Positions 1 to 8,257 of a stretch of DNA of 64,000 bases are shown here, one piece after another. This DNA is from Leishmania donovani (taxonomy: Eukaryota > Euglenozoa > Kinetoplastea > Trypanosomatida > Trypanosomatidae): positions 67,616 to 131,615 of the forward strand of contig NC_018236.1 of assembly GCF_000227135.1 (NCBI RefSeq). Reading direction: 5' to 3'. Numbering within the stretch: position 1 is the first letter of the stretch; every line of letters starts with the position of its first letter. The translations under genes were made by a program, and so were the position numbers. The notes beneath the pieces were generated by a model. The model was not told the DNA's origin. It saw nothing but the letters and a program-made list of their open reading frames with translations, and ran no database searches.

Positions 1-1
1 T

Positions 2-550
2 CTTCGCTGCTCGGCCTGTCGCTCCTGCTTCGCCGAGCGCCCGCTGTGTGGCCGGCCGCAGCGCTGCCACGTCTGCCACTTAGCCTTCTGCCACCTCTAC
101 AGAGCGGGTGGCTGTGCGTGTACCGACGGGACGTCATTCCAGCCCTTCAAGGAACACGAACCCTTCAGCGTGCTGCCACCGCAAACCTTTAGCGGCAACA
201 CGATTGAGCAGAACATCCTCTCCCACTATCTCGCCTCGCACAGCATTCTTGTCAAGGACGTGTGGTCGGCAGCGCTGGCGAAGTTTGAGGGCGGAGAGTG
301 GGTCCCCGACATGGTTTTGATCAACGGCGCCATAAGGGCAGACTCACCGGTGTGCCGGCGGTGCGCAGCGACGGTGTTTGCAGGGCTACTCTTCGCCTAC
401 CGCCGTCACCTCGCATCCGATGAGCTGCCAGAGTCAGTGAATAAGCGGCCCAACTGCTGGTACGGAAAGGAATGCCGCGCGCAGTTTCACAACGAGCAGC
501 ACGCTCAGAACTACAACCATGTCTGCTACCAGGAGAAGCGCAAGGAATAG
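2..550 (+). CDS. CHFR: CHFR-like E3 ubiquitin ligase, C-terminal part (5' end outside window)
   Basis: The frame is open from base 2 to a TAG at 548-550, giving about 182 residues of the C-terminus. It begins with closely spaced Cys/His pairs (CSACRSC, CHVCHLAFCHLY), continues with a block resembling the cysteine-rich domain of human CHFR (EQNILSHYLAS, then DELPESVNKRPNC) and ends with a PBZ finger: R-x2-C-x-Y-G-x2-C followed by H-x3-Y-x-H. CHFR proteins are FHA-RING ubiquitin ligases of the mitotic-entry checkpoint that bind poly(ADP-ribose) through this finger. The FHA and RING domains would lie upstream of the window and cannot be confirmed here, so ligase activity is inferred. The order of the Cys-rich block and the terminal PBZ finger matches CHFR better than other PBZ proteins such as APLF. 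Confidence 0.8.
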   Translation, partial: LRCSACRSCFAERPLCGRPQRCHVCHLAFCHLYRAGGCACTDGTSFQPFKEHEPFSVLPPQTFSGNTIEQNILSHYLASHSILVKDVWSAALAKFEGGEWVPDMVLINGAIRADSPVCRRCAATVFAGLLFAYRRHLASDELPESVNKRPNCWYGKECRAQFHNEQHAQNYNHVCYQEKRKE

Positions 551-1186
551 TGGCCTGATAGAGTGAGTGGCGAAAGAGCCTGCATTCGCGTGCGTCTGTT
601 GGTCGGAAGTGGCCTTGCCAGTGAGCGCATGGTGGGCGCCGAGTTTAGCCTCTGCCCTCCTTTTCTCTTGCTCTCCTTGCGCGCCGTCTTTCTTCCTTTG
701 ACATCCTCAGCGCGCGGGCGCCCCTCCCCTCCTCTTCCGTCTTTCCTTGTCCACGCTGCCCCCCCCCCCTCCTCCCTCGTGAGCAGCAGCCACGAAGCCG
801 ACGAGCCACACAACCCTGTCGACGGCGCCGCTTCGCTAACTTCGGCGCCGCGGCGGATGGAAAAGGAAGACCCGCGATAACGCAAGGCCGCCCACCATGA
901 CACCCCTCCCCCAACCTACCCACCCACTCATATCACGGCGGCGTCGACCCGCCCCCTTCTCCGGCAGACCACTCTAGCGCTCTCTCGCTCCCTCCCTCTG
1001 GGAGGGAGGACAGACACTCTTCGCATACGCCATCTTCGCCTTATCTCTTCAACACCTCCAGTAAAATCAAAAGCACCGCCCACATTTCATCCTCCCCCTG
1101 TCTCTTCCTCCCTCCACCGACACTCCTTTCGCCTTCCCCTCATCATCCTCTCCTCATCCGCCCCGATACACCTCCGCACCCCCACC
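551..1186. other. Intergenic region downstream of the CHFR-like gene
   Basis: No credible gene is seen. The DNA is C/T-rich with long pyrimidine runs around 760-780 and 1075-1180. It presumably holds the CHFR-like 3' UTR and the processing region before the ATG8 array. Confidence 0.6.
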
Positions 1187-1465
1187 CACTCCACACAAAA
1201 CCAACGTCGCTGTGATTATTTCATCTCATATCCCACGCCGCTCCTCTCGCTCCGGTCCGCCCACCCGCCCATCCTCTCTCACACGCCGTCACTTCCGCCT
1301 GCACTGTCGCCAGCCTCTCCACAATCCCTCTCTCTCTCTCTGACGCCCCGACCCTCGCACAGCACGTTCTTACTGCCTGCTCAGCCTGCATTCATCCCAC
1401 CCACCACCACCCCCACACACACGCACTCCCACTCCCCCCTCCCCCAGGCCACCCCAACCATCACC
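1187..1465 (+). repeat. ATG8 array leader repeat, unit 1 (279 bp)
   Basis: This segment, from CACTCCACAC to the base before the ATG, recurs at the same 279-bp length and apparently identical sequence at 1571-1849 and 3166-3444. It contains a CT-rich tract followed by GCACAG, a likely trans-splice acceptor, so the repeat probably carries the whole 5' processing signal and 5' UTR of each array gene. Confidence 0.85.
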
Positions 1466-1471
1466 ATGTCC
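1466..1471 (+). CDS. ATG8: ATG8-like gene, first copy, truncated by assembly gap
   Basis: Only ATG TCC is visible before a 99-base run of N. The complete 279-bp leader upstream and the identical first two codons show that an array copy starts here. The gap is too short to hold the 375-bp gene plus spacer, so the assembly is probably collapsed at this point. Confidence 0.5.
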
Positions 1472-1570
1472 NNNNNNNNNNNNNNNNNNNNNNNNNNNNN
1501 NNNNNNNNNNNNNNNNNNNNNNNNNNNNNNNNNNNNNNNNNNNNNNNNNNNNNNNNNNNNNNNNNNNNNN
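1472..1570. other. Assembly gap (N run) in ATG8 array
   Basis: Ninety-nine N bases lie inside the tandem array, directly before the next leader unit. The true length is unknown and at least most of one gene copy is missing. Confidence 0.95.
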
Positions 1571-1849
1571 CACTCCACACAAAACCAACGTCGCTGTGAT
1601 TATTTCATCTCATATCCCACGCCGCTCCTCTCGCTCCGGTCCGCCCACCCGCCCATCCTCTCTCACACGCCGTCACTTCCGCCTGCACTGTCGCCAGCCT
1701 CTCCACAATCCCTCTCTCTCTCTCTGACGCCCCGACCCTCGCACAGCACGTTCTTACTGCCTGCTCAGCCTGCATTCATCCCACCCACCACCACCCCCAC
1801 ACACACGCACTCCCACTCCCCCCTCCCCCAGGCCACCCCAACCATCACC
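1571..1849 (+). repeat. ATG8 array leader repeat, unit 2 (279 bp)
   Basis: Second full copy of the leader. The CT tract at about 1711-1725 and the AG at 1745-1746 form the best splice-acceptor candidate, leaving a 5' UTR of roughly 100 bases before the ATG at 1850. Confidence 0.85.
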
Positions 1850-2224
1850 ATGTCCGCCTACGTGTTGTCGACGCCGCTGGAGGCCCGCGTTGCGAAGTGC
1901 GCGAGCCTGCGCGCTGCGAACGCGGTGCCCGTTGTCGTGGAGGAGGCGCAGGCGCGCGGCGGCAAGGCGCACTTCAGCGCGCTGGCGCGCGAGACGACGG
2001 TTGCGCAGCTTGTGGCCGCGGTGCGCGGCTTCCGCGGCGTGGACGCGAAGAAGCCGGTGGCGCTGACGGTTGCCGGCTGCAGCGTGTCGCCGTCGGCGAC
2101 GCTCGGCGAGCTGCACGACGCGTGCAGGCGAGCGGACGACGGCATGCTGTACGTCGCCTACACCGCGGAGCGCTGCATGGGCGCTGCGGTGTGCACGCCG
2201 TGCGGCTCGTGTGCCTGGAACTAG
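1850..2224 (+). CDS. ATG8: ATG8-like ubiquitin-fold autophagy protein, array copy (124 aa)
   Basis: This is a 124-residue ATG8/LC3/GABARAP-type protein. The order matches the family: N-terminal TPLEARVAKCASLR (compare the ATG8 helix-2 region), VPVVVEE, the hydrophobic TTVAQLVAAVRGFRG segment, ADDGMLYVAYTAE, and a glycine at 111. ATG8 proteins are trimmed by ATG4 after this glycine, joined to phosphatidylethanolamine and placed on autophagosome membranes. The tail after Gly111 is cysteine-patterned (C-x2-C-x2-C) and ends Trp-Asn. Leishmania has a canonical ATG8 plus the divergent families ATG8A-C; this array fits the chromosome 9 families (B or C), which cannot be told apart here from memory. 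The ATG is the first after the splice-acceptor candidate at 1746. Confidence 0.88.
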   Translation: MSAYVLSTPLEARVAKCASLRAANAVPVVVEEAQARGGKAHFSALARETTVAQLVAAVRGFRGVDAKKPVALTVAGCSVSPSATLGELHDACRRADDGMLYVAYTAERCMGAAVCTPCGSCAWN

Positions 2225-2249
2225 CGCCGGGAAGGGCGTGACAGCGTGG

Positions 2250-3165
2250 NNNNNNNNNNNNNNNNNNNNNNNNNNNNNNNNNNNNNNNNNNNNNNNNNNN
2301 NNNNNNNNNNNNNNNNNNNNNNNNNNNNNNNNNNNNNNNNNNNNNNNNNNNNNNNNNNNNNNNNNNNNNNNNNNNNNNNNNNNNNNNNNNNNNNNNNNNN
2401 NNNNNNNNNNNNNNNNNNNNNNNNNNNNNNNNNNNNNNNNNNNNNNNNNNNNNNNNNNNNNNNNNNNNNNNNNNNNNNNNNNNNNNNNNNNNNNNNNNNN
2501 NNNNNNNNNNNNNNNNNNNNNNNNNNNNNNNNNNNNNNNNNNNNNNNNNNNNNNNNNNNNNNNNNNNNNNNNNNNNNNNNNNNNNNNNNNNNNNNNNNNN
2601 NNNNNNNNNNNNNNNNNNNNNNNNNNNNNNNNNNNNNNNNNNNNNNNNNNNNNNNNNNNNNNNNNNNNNNNNNNNNNNNNNNNNNNNNNNNNNNNNNNNN
2701 NNNNNNNNNNNNNNNNNNNNNNNNNNNNNNNNNNNNNNNNNNNNNNNNNNNNNNNNNNNNNNNNNNNNNNNNNNNNNNNNNNNNNNNNNNNNNNNNNNNN
2801 NNNNNNNNNNNNNNNNNNNNNNNNNNNNNNNNNNNNNNNNNNNNNNNNNNNNNNNNNNNNNNNNNNNNNNNNNNNNNNNNNNNNNNNNNNNNNNNNNNNN
2901 NNNNNNNNNNNNNNNNNNNNNNNNNNNNNNNNNNNNNNNNNNNNNNNNNNNNNNNNNNNNNNNNNNNNNNNNNNNNNNNNNNNNNNNNNNNNNNNNNNNN
3001 NNNNNNNNNNNNNNNNNNNNNNNNNNNNNNNNNNNNNNNNNNNNNNNNNNNNNNNNNNNNNNNNNNNNNNNNNNNNNNNNNNNNNNNNNNNNNNNNNNNN
3101 NNNNNNNNNNNNNNNNNNNNNNNNNNNNNNNNNNNNNNNNNNNNNNNNNNNNNNNNNNNNNNNNN
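2250..3165. other. Assembly gap (N run) in ATG8 array
   Basis: A run of 916 N bases. The 25 bases before it match the sequence just after the 4905 copy and the base after it starts a leader repeat. The unsequenced interval is therefore inter-copy spacer and could hide further copies. Confidence 0.95.
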
Positions 3166-3444
3166 CACTCCACACAAAACCAACGTCGCTGTGATTATTT
3201 CATCTCATATCCCACGCCGCTCCTCTCGCTCCGGTCCGCCCACCCGCCCATCCTCTCTCACACGCCGTCACTTCCGCCTGCACTGTCGCCAGCCTCTCCA
3301 CAATCCCTCTCTCTCTCTCTGACGCCCCGACCCTCGCACAGCACGTTCTTACTGCCTGCTCAGCCTGCATTCATCCCACCCACCACCACCCCCACACACA
3401 CGCACTCCCACTCCCCCCTCCCCCAGGCCACCCCAACCATCACC
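3166..3444 (+). repeat. ATG8 array leader repeat, unit 3 (279 bp)
   Basis: Third full-length leader. The CT tract at 3306-3320 and AG at 3340-3341 occupy the same relative positions as in the other units. Confidence 0.85.
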
Positions 3445-3849
3445 ATGTCCGCCTACGTGTTGTCGACGCCGCTGGAGGCCCGCGTTGCGAAGTGCGCGAG
3501 CCTGCGCGCTGCGAACGCGGTGCCCGTTGTCGTGGAGGAGGCGCAGGCGCGCGGCGGCAAGGCGCACTTCAGCGCGCTGGCGCGCGAGACGACGGTTGCG
3601 CAGCTTGTGGCCGCGGTGCGCGGCTTCCGCGGCGTGGACGCGAAGAAGCCGGTGGCGCTGACGGTTGCCGGCTGCAGCGTGTCGCCGTCGGCGACGCTCG
3701 GCGAGCTGCACGACGCGTGCAGGCGAGCGGACGACGGCATGCTGTACGTCGCCTACACCGCGGAGCGCTGCATGGGCGCTGCGGTGTGCACGCCGTGCGG
3801 CTCGTGCGCGTGGGACGGCAGCACTGCGGACGATGACGTGATCATTTAA
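3445..3849 (+). CDS. ATG8: ATG8-like protein with extended acidic C-terminal tail (134 aa)
   Basis: Residues 1-123 are identical to the copy at 1850, including Gly111 and the C-x2-C-x2-C tail. After Trp123 it diverges and continues Asp-Gly-Ser-Thr-Ala-Asp-Asp-Asp-Val-Ile-Ile to a TAA, ten residues longer than its neighbours. If ATG4 cleaves after Gly111 the mature protein would be the same as theirs, and only the discarded peptide and the 3' UTR would differ. The leader is identical to the other units, which suggests recent duplication or homogenisation of the 5' end with an independent 3' end. Confidence 0.88.
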   Translation: MSAYVLSTPLEARVAKCASLRAANAVPVVVEEAQARGGKAHFSALARETTVAQLVAAVRGFRGVDAKKPVALTVAGCSVSPSATLGELHDACRRADDGMLYVAYTAERCMGAAVCTPCGSCAWDGSTADDDVII

Positions 3850-4670
3850 GGGCCGTGCTGAGGCGCAGCGTTCGGCCCGGCTGCTGCTGGCGCCGGTGAA
3901 GCCGCGTGGGTGTTGACGGGCTAAGCTGCAGGGCTGTTGCCGATCCGCTCTCTGCGCATATGGCGTGGACCTCCGGTTCCCTTTCTCTCCCCCCTCTGCC
4001 TCGTCTTGGTGAGGCGCAGCTCCAACATCCTCTCTGTTGTTTCCTCATGATTCTCTTTCCTGTGCCGTGGCCATGCGTAACCCGCGCACGCTCTTCTCTC
4101 CTTTCGTTCCTTCCTCCCCCTCGCATGCGGTGCCGCAGCAATGCCGACAGCGGTACAGGCCGCCATGTCTCCTGTTCTATTCTACCTGAGGCAGCGCGAT
4201 CTCATTGCTGCTGCTGCTCCGCTGCCAACATGACGCGCGCGGTCTGGACAGAGCCTGTGCGATTTAGTGGCGTCAATGGCTCGCCTGCGCTGGAGTTTAT
4301 GTGTACAGCTGCTTTTCGTGTTTTCCTCCTAATCGCGTGTGTGTCGTTTGTGAATATGTGTGAAGGTCCTTCTCATCGCAGCCACCTGCTGCCCCTCCCT
4401 CCCCACCTCCCTGCCAAGTACCTCAGCACCGAACGTGCATGCCTTCTCCGTGCGTGCCCTCATTTCCTCCGCTCGCTTCGCCACCGGTATCGCGGACGCT
4501 GCCAGCGCGGCGAGGGATGTGCGCCAGCGCGTGTGTTGCGAGTATAGCCAACAGTGCACCACCTACCCCATCCCGTCACCGCAGTATCGCTCTCTCCGTA
4601 TATGCCCGTTGTCGCTCCGCGTACTCGTGTTCCCCTGCCCTCAACTGAATGCCCTGGGCCAGCACCGGCT
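3850..4670. other. Spacer between ATG8-like copies
   Basis: This spacer is unrelated in sequence to the leader repeats. Open frames across it lack family features and read through C/T-rich stretches, so no gene is called. It presumably holds the 3' UTR of the 134-aa copy. Confidence 0.6.
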
Positions 4671-4904
4671 CCCACGCCGCTCCTCTCGCTCCGGTCCGCC
4701 CACCCGCCCATCCTCTCTCACACGCCGTCACTTCCGCCTGCACTGTCGCCAGCCTCTCCACAATCCCTCTCTCTCTCTCTGACGCCCCGACCCTCGCACA
4801 GCACGTTCTTACTGCCTGCTCAGCCTGCATTCATCCCACCCACCACCACCCCCACACACACGCACTCCCACTCCCCCCTCCCCCAGGCCACCCCAACCAT
4901 CACC
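4671..4904 (+). repeat. ATG8 array leader repeat, unit 4 (3' 234 bp only)
   Basis: Only the downstream 234 bp of the 279-bp leader are present, starting at CCCACGCCGC; upstream sequence is unrelated. The CT tract (4766-4780) and AG (4800-4801) are retained, so processing should resemble the other copies. Confidence 0.85.
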
Positions 4905-5279
4905 ATGTCCGCCTACGTGTTGTCGACGCCGCTGGAGGNNNNNNNNNNNNNNNNNNNGAGCCTGCGCGCTGCGAACGCGGTGCCCGTTGTCGTGGAGGAG
5001 GCGCAGGCGCGCGGCGGCAAGGCGCACTTCAGCGCGCTGGCGCGCGAGACGACGGTTGCGCAGCTTGTGGCCGCGGTGCGCGGCTTCCGCGGCGTGGACG
5101 CGAAGAAGCCGGTGGCGCTGACGGTTGCCGGCTGCAGCGTGTCGCCGTCGGCGACGCTCGGCGAGCTGCACGACGCGTGCAGGCGAGCGGACGACGGCAT
5201 GCTGTACGTCGCCTACACCGCGGAGCGCTGCATGGGCGCTGCGGTGTGCACGCCGTGCGGCTCGTGTGCCTGGAACTAG
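4905..5279 (+). CDS. ATG8: ATG8-like protein, array copy with internal N gap (124 aa)
   Basis: Reads as the copy at 1850 except for a 19-base N run at 4939-4957, which hides about seven codons (residues 12-18). The frame is kept if the gap length is right. Gly111, the Cys-rich tail and the Trp-Asn terminus are the same. The sequence following its stop also matches that after the first 124-aa copy until that copy enters its gap. It is probably an intact gene with an unresolved patch. Confidence 0.82.
   Translation: MSAYVLSTPLEXXXXXXXSLRAANAVPVVVEEAQARGGKAHFSALARETTVAQLVAAVRGFRGVDAKKPVALTVAGCSVSPSATLGELHDACRRADDGMLYVAYTAERCMGAAVCTPCGSCAWN
4939..4957. other. Assembly gap (N run) inside ATG8-like coding sequence
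   Basis: Nineteen N bases within the gene. A multiple of three is not reached by the gap alone, but the flanking codons stay in register with the sister copies. Confidence 0.95.
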
Positions 5280-6412
5280 CGCCGGGAAGGGCGTGACAGC
5301 GTGGTGTGGTAGCGCTCAACGCGTCCTGCGACTCCCGTGGTATTGTCTGCCTAGCCTTGCGGTGTGCTTGGCCCCACCGCTCCCCGGTGCGCTGGCTGTC
5401 TCTTCTGGGTACCCTCCTCCTTGCCTTGTGCTACCCCTCGCTGACAGCGTGCGGCGCACCGGATGACTAGCTGCGTNNNNNNNNNNNNNNNNNNNNNNNN
5501 NNNNNCACACACACACTGCCTCCCCGTGTGTGTGCCTGTGCGGGACGGCCCTCTGCTATACGTTTTTCTTTGGTTCTCTTTTCTGTCGCCGCATCGACGG
5601 CACCCCTCGTGTGTGTGTGTGCGCGCTCGCCAAGTGTCATTTGTGTTGTTCGGAGGCGGGCACGTCTCGCGGGCGCTCCTGTCCCCCACACACTCCCTGC
5701 GGGCTGTGGTCGGCGACGCCTCGCTACCTGTGCACACGTCCCGCCCCCCCACCACCCACACCGCCTTCCTCTCCATGTGCACGCACTTGTTTTGCTTGTT
5801 TATTCCTGATATTCCGCGACTATGATCTCTCTCCCGTGTGCACAGCGCTGCGGCGGGCCGACTCACGCCCCTCTCATTCTTCTCTTTTCCCCTCCCCCCT
5901 CACTTTCTTGATCTTGTTCGCCCCCGCTGTCCTCATGTGTATACGTGTGTCCCGAAACTTTCATTGCCGACGCGTCGGTGGTGGCCCGTGTGCTGGCGGC
6001 TGTGTGTGCGCCGCTGGAGTGCGAGCTGCACTGCAGTCCTGGAGCGCCACTCGCCACTCCTCGTGTGCCTCCCTCCTCTCTCAGCAATGCCCATCTCCGC
6101 CAGCTCTGCAAAACTGCGCCCCGGGAATACCAGCAGGACACACGCTGTGTGAGCCTGCGTGCGAGTGAGGGGAGGGGGGGGGGCAGGCGCTGCTGTCTCT
6201 CTGTCGCCGCGATGCGGCCTCTTCTGCTCCCCGCGGTGCCCTCCGCCACTCGTTCGCTGCCTCGCCCCCGTGGCTCATGCCCCCTCTCCCCGCCTCTCTG
6301 CTACCTCCCCTCCTTCCCTCTCTCCGCCTGTCTCTCTGTGTGCGCATGCGCCGCGGTGTACCCCTTGCCGATCACCGCCGTCTGACGCCCTGCGTGCGCT
6401 CAGCCCGCATCT
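5280..6412. other. Spacer before last ATG8-like copy, with assembly gap 5477-5505
   Basis: No gene is supported. There is a 29-base N run at 5477-5505 at the edge of a CA/TG-rich stretch. The 6230-6340 part is strongly C/T-rich and is the likely pyrimidine tract for the last copy, with an AG candidate at 6402-6403. Confidence 0.6.
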
Positions 6413-6493
6413 CCTGCATTCATCCCACCCACCACCACCCCCACACACACGCACTCCCACTCCCCCCTCCCCCAGGCCACCCCAATCATCACC
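6413..6493 (+). repeat. ATG8 array leader repeat, unit 5 (3' 81 bp only)
   Basis: Only the last 81 bp before the ATG match the shared leader, with one visible C-to-T difference (CCCCAATCATC against CCCCAACCATC). The CT tract and GCACAG acceptor of the other units are missing. Confidence 0.85.
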
Positions 6494-6862
6494 ATGTCCG
6501 CCTACGTGTTTTCGACGCCGCTGGAGGCCCGCGTTGCGAAGTGCGCGAGCCTGCGCGCTGCGAACGCGGTGCCCGTTGTCGTGGAGGAGGCGCAGGCGCG
6601 CGGCGGCAAGGCGCACTTCAGCGCGCTGGCGCGCGAGACGACGGTTGCACAGCTTGTGGCCGCGGTGCGCGGCTTCCGCGGCGTGGACGCGAAGAAGCCG
6701 GTGGCGCTGACGGTTGCCGGCTGCAGCGTGTCGCCGTCGGCGACGCTCGGCGAGCTGCACGACGCGTGCAGGCGAGCGGACGACGGCATGCTGTACGTCG
6801 CCTACACCGCGGAGCGCTGCATGGGCGCTGCGGTGTGCACGCCGTGCGGCTCGTGCGCGTAG
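6494..6862 (+). CDS. ATG8: ATG8-like protein, last array copy, shortest tail (122 aa)
   Basis: The same protein as the upstream copies with two visible differences: Phe instead of Leu at position 6, and a stop directly after Ala122, so the Trp123 seen in the others is absent. Gly111 and the C-x2-C-x2-C tail remain, so it should still be an ATG4 substrate. Its leader is mostly different, which implies a different splice acceptor and possibly different mRNA abundance. One silent change (GCG to GCA in the VAQL segment) also marks it as a separate copy. Confidence 0.88.
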   Translation: MSAYVFSTPLEARVAKCASLRAANAVPVVVEEAQARGGKAHFSALARETTVAQLVAAVRGFRGVDAKKPVALTVAGCSVSPSATLGELHDACRRADDGMLYVAYTAERCMGAAVCTPCGSCA

Positions 6863-7894
6863 AATTGATTTCTTTGTTGCCGCTTGATATTTTCTTGTTG
6901 TGAGGTGCGTGATGGGTCGGGTGTGGTGGGAGATTGCTGCTAGCACTCGGAACTCTGGGTGCAGGCTCGCGCTTTCTGCTTCTCGGCTCTTATGCTTGGC
7001 TCTGTTCTAGATTGCGCTGTTGCTGGAAGAATGCCGGTTGTGTGGTTGTATGCCGCTCCTGCATGCGCTGAACTGTGGTGGAAGAGATCGAGCTTTCCAT
7101 GCCGACGTCTGTGGTCCCCTCGCGTAGAGTTGCCGTGGCGCTGGCGCTGCCCCGTACTGCGTGCTGGGGGCTGCCGGTCTGTCTTAAATGGATTGCCGAC
7201 TCAAACATACCTATATATACATATATAGGTGTGTTTGTTTCTCTAGGAGGCCATGAACAGGGAAGCCCCCCTCCGCCTCAGCGGTCGAGTCCTGGTGTGC
7301 ATGGACGCGTCGAGTCCTTCATTCGATAATCTGCTCCCCGGCCGTCGCGGTGATTGTATTTCTTGCTGCCCCCCCTCCCCGGTGTGCCGTTGCCTTCTGT
7401 CCCTGTCCCTTTCCCCTTAACGAAGCGCACCGTTGCTTTCGTGCGCGTCTCGCGGCATGTCGCACCCGTTGTCCTATGGTCGTCTGCCTTTCAGCTTGGC
7501 CGGCGCCGCCAGCCGCCGTGCGGCGCGGTGCGCCCGCACTGCCGACGTTAACGCTTGCGGTTGTGCGTGTCATTGTGCAGCACCTTGACGGTTGTCTGCT
7601 TAGGGGCTTTATTCCTGCGCCTCTTCTCCCCTTGCATGTGTTGGTCTACCCTTGTGGTCTGCTGAAGCTGTGTGTGTCTACTTCCCCCCCTCCTCCTCTG
7701 TACGTTGCTCGTCCCGAATGGGTGGGTCATCGCCCCCCACCCCTTGGTAGTCAAGACACGGCGAGGCTTAGCGCTGGTAGTGGTGCCTGCGTAGCGTCGC
7801 GCTCTCTACTGTCTCAGGCGCGTACGGTCGCCTCCATCTCTTTGGTCACTGCCGACGAGTCTGCGTCACGGCTCTGCGTTGGTGTGCTCGAATC
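6863..7894. other. Intergenic region after the ATG8 array
   Basis: About 1 kb without a credible gene. It includes a small AT island (about 7207-7227, alternating TATA) and C-rich stretches near 7367-7420 and 7683-7740 that could serve the next gene's splicing. Confidence 0.55.
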
Positions 7895-8257
7895 ATGAGC
7901 AAGCACTTCGCTGGACGAAAGGATGCAGAGCGCACCACAGGGCTGGCGTACCTGCTTTCACCGTCACGCGTCCAATCCCCGGGCGAGTTGCGGTTCCGTC
8001 GGCACGGCTACGTGCGCTGCGGTTTTGTGATCGGCATGTTGCTCTACTTTGTGTACTGCAATCCGGAGTACAGTTACACCTACACGGCGCTGCGGCAGCG
8101 CTGCGGATGGGACATGAAGGAGTCGATGTTCCCGCAGTATCTCACGTTGCAGCCCTCGCGGATCCCTCGGCCGTCAACGGCGGGCGAGCAGCAGCCCTCG
8201 CCTCAAAGTTCATCGCCATTGCGATCAAGCGCAGCCGGCACTGAGGAGAACGGATGA
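7895..8257 (+). CDS. Small single-pass membrane protein, unknown function (120 aa)
   Basis: The ORF of 120 codons starts with ATG and ends TGA. A hydrophobic stretch at about residues 42-57 (FVIGMLLYFVY) is preceded by basic residues (RFRRHGYVRC), consistent with one membrane helix. The following segment is aromatic and cysteine-bearing, and the last third is Ser/Pro-rich and likely disordered. The arrangement resembles small kinetoplastid mitochondrial inner-membrane proteins, but no family is recognised. Coding is supported by an ordered central segment and by its position in a gap otherwise empty of genes. Confidence 0.65.
   Translation: MSKHFAGRKDAERTTGLAYLLSPSRVQSPGELRFRRHGYVRCGFVIGMLLYFVYCNPEYSYTYTALRQRCGWDMKESMFPQYLTLQPSRIPRPSTAGEQQPSPQSSSPLRSSAAGTEENG

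Noticed and set aside
1850..2224. Ubiquitin or ATG12 identity for the array proteins
   Set aside because: The terminal glycine is single with a cysteine-rich tail and the motif order follows ATG8, not ubiquitin's Gly-Gly or ATG12's terminal Gly.
3906..4547. A 213-codon frame between ATG8-like copies
   Set aside because: It has no family features, runs through C/T-rich DNA with many Leu/Ser/Pro/Cys, and sits where a 3' UTR is expected.
1187..6862. CRISPR-like array because of regularly repeated segments
   Set aside because: The repeats are 279-bp gene leaders in a eukaryotic tandem gene array, not short repeats with unique spacers.
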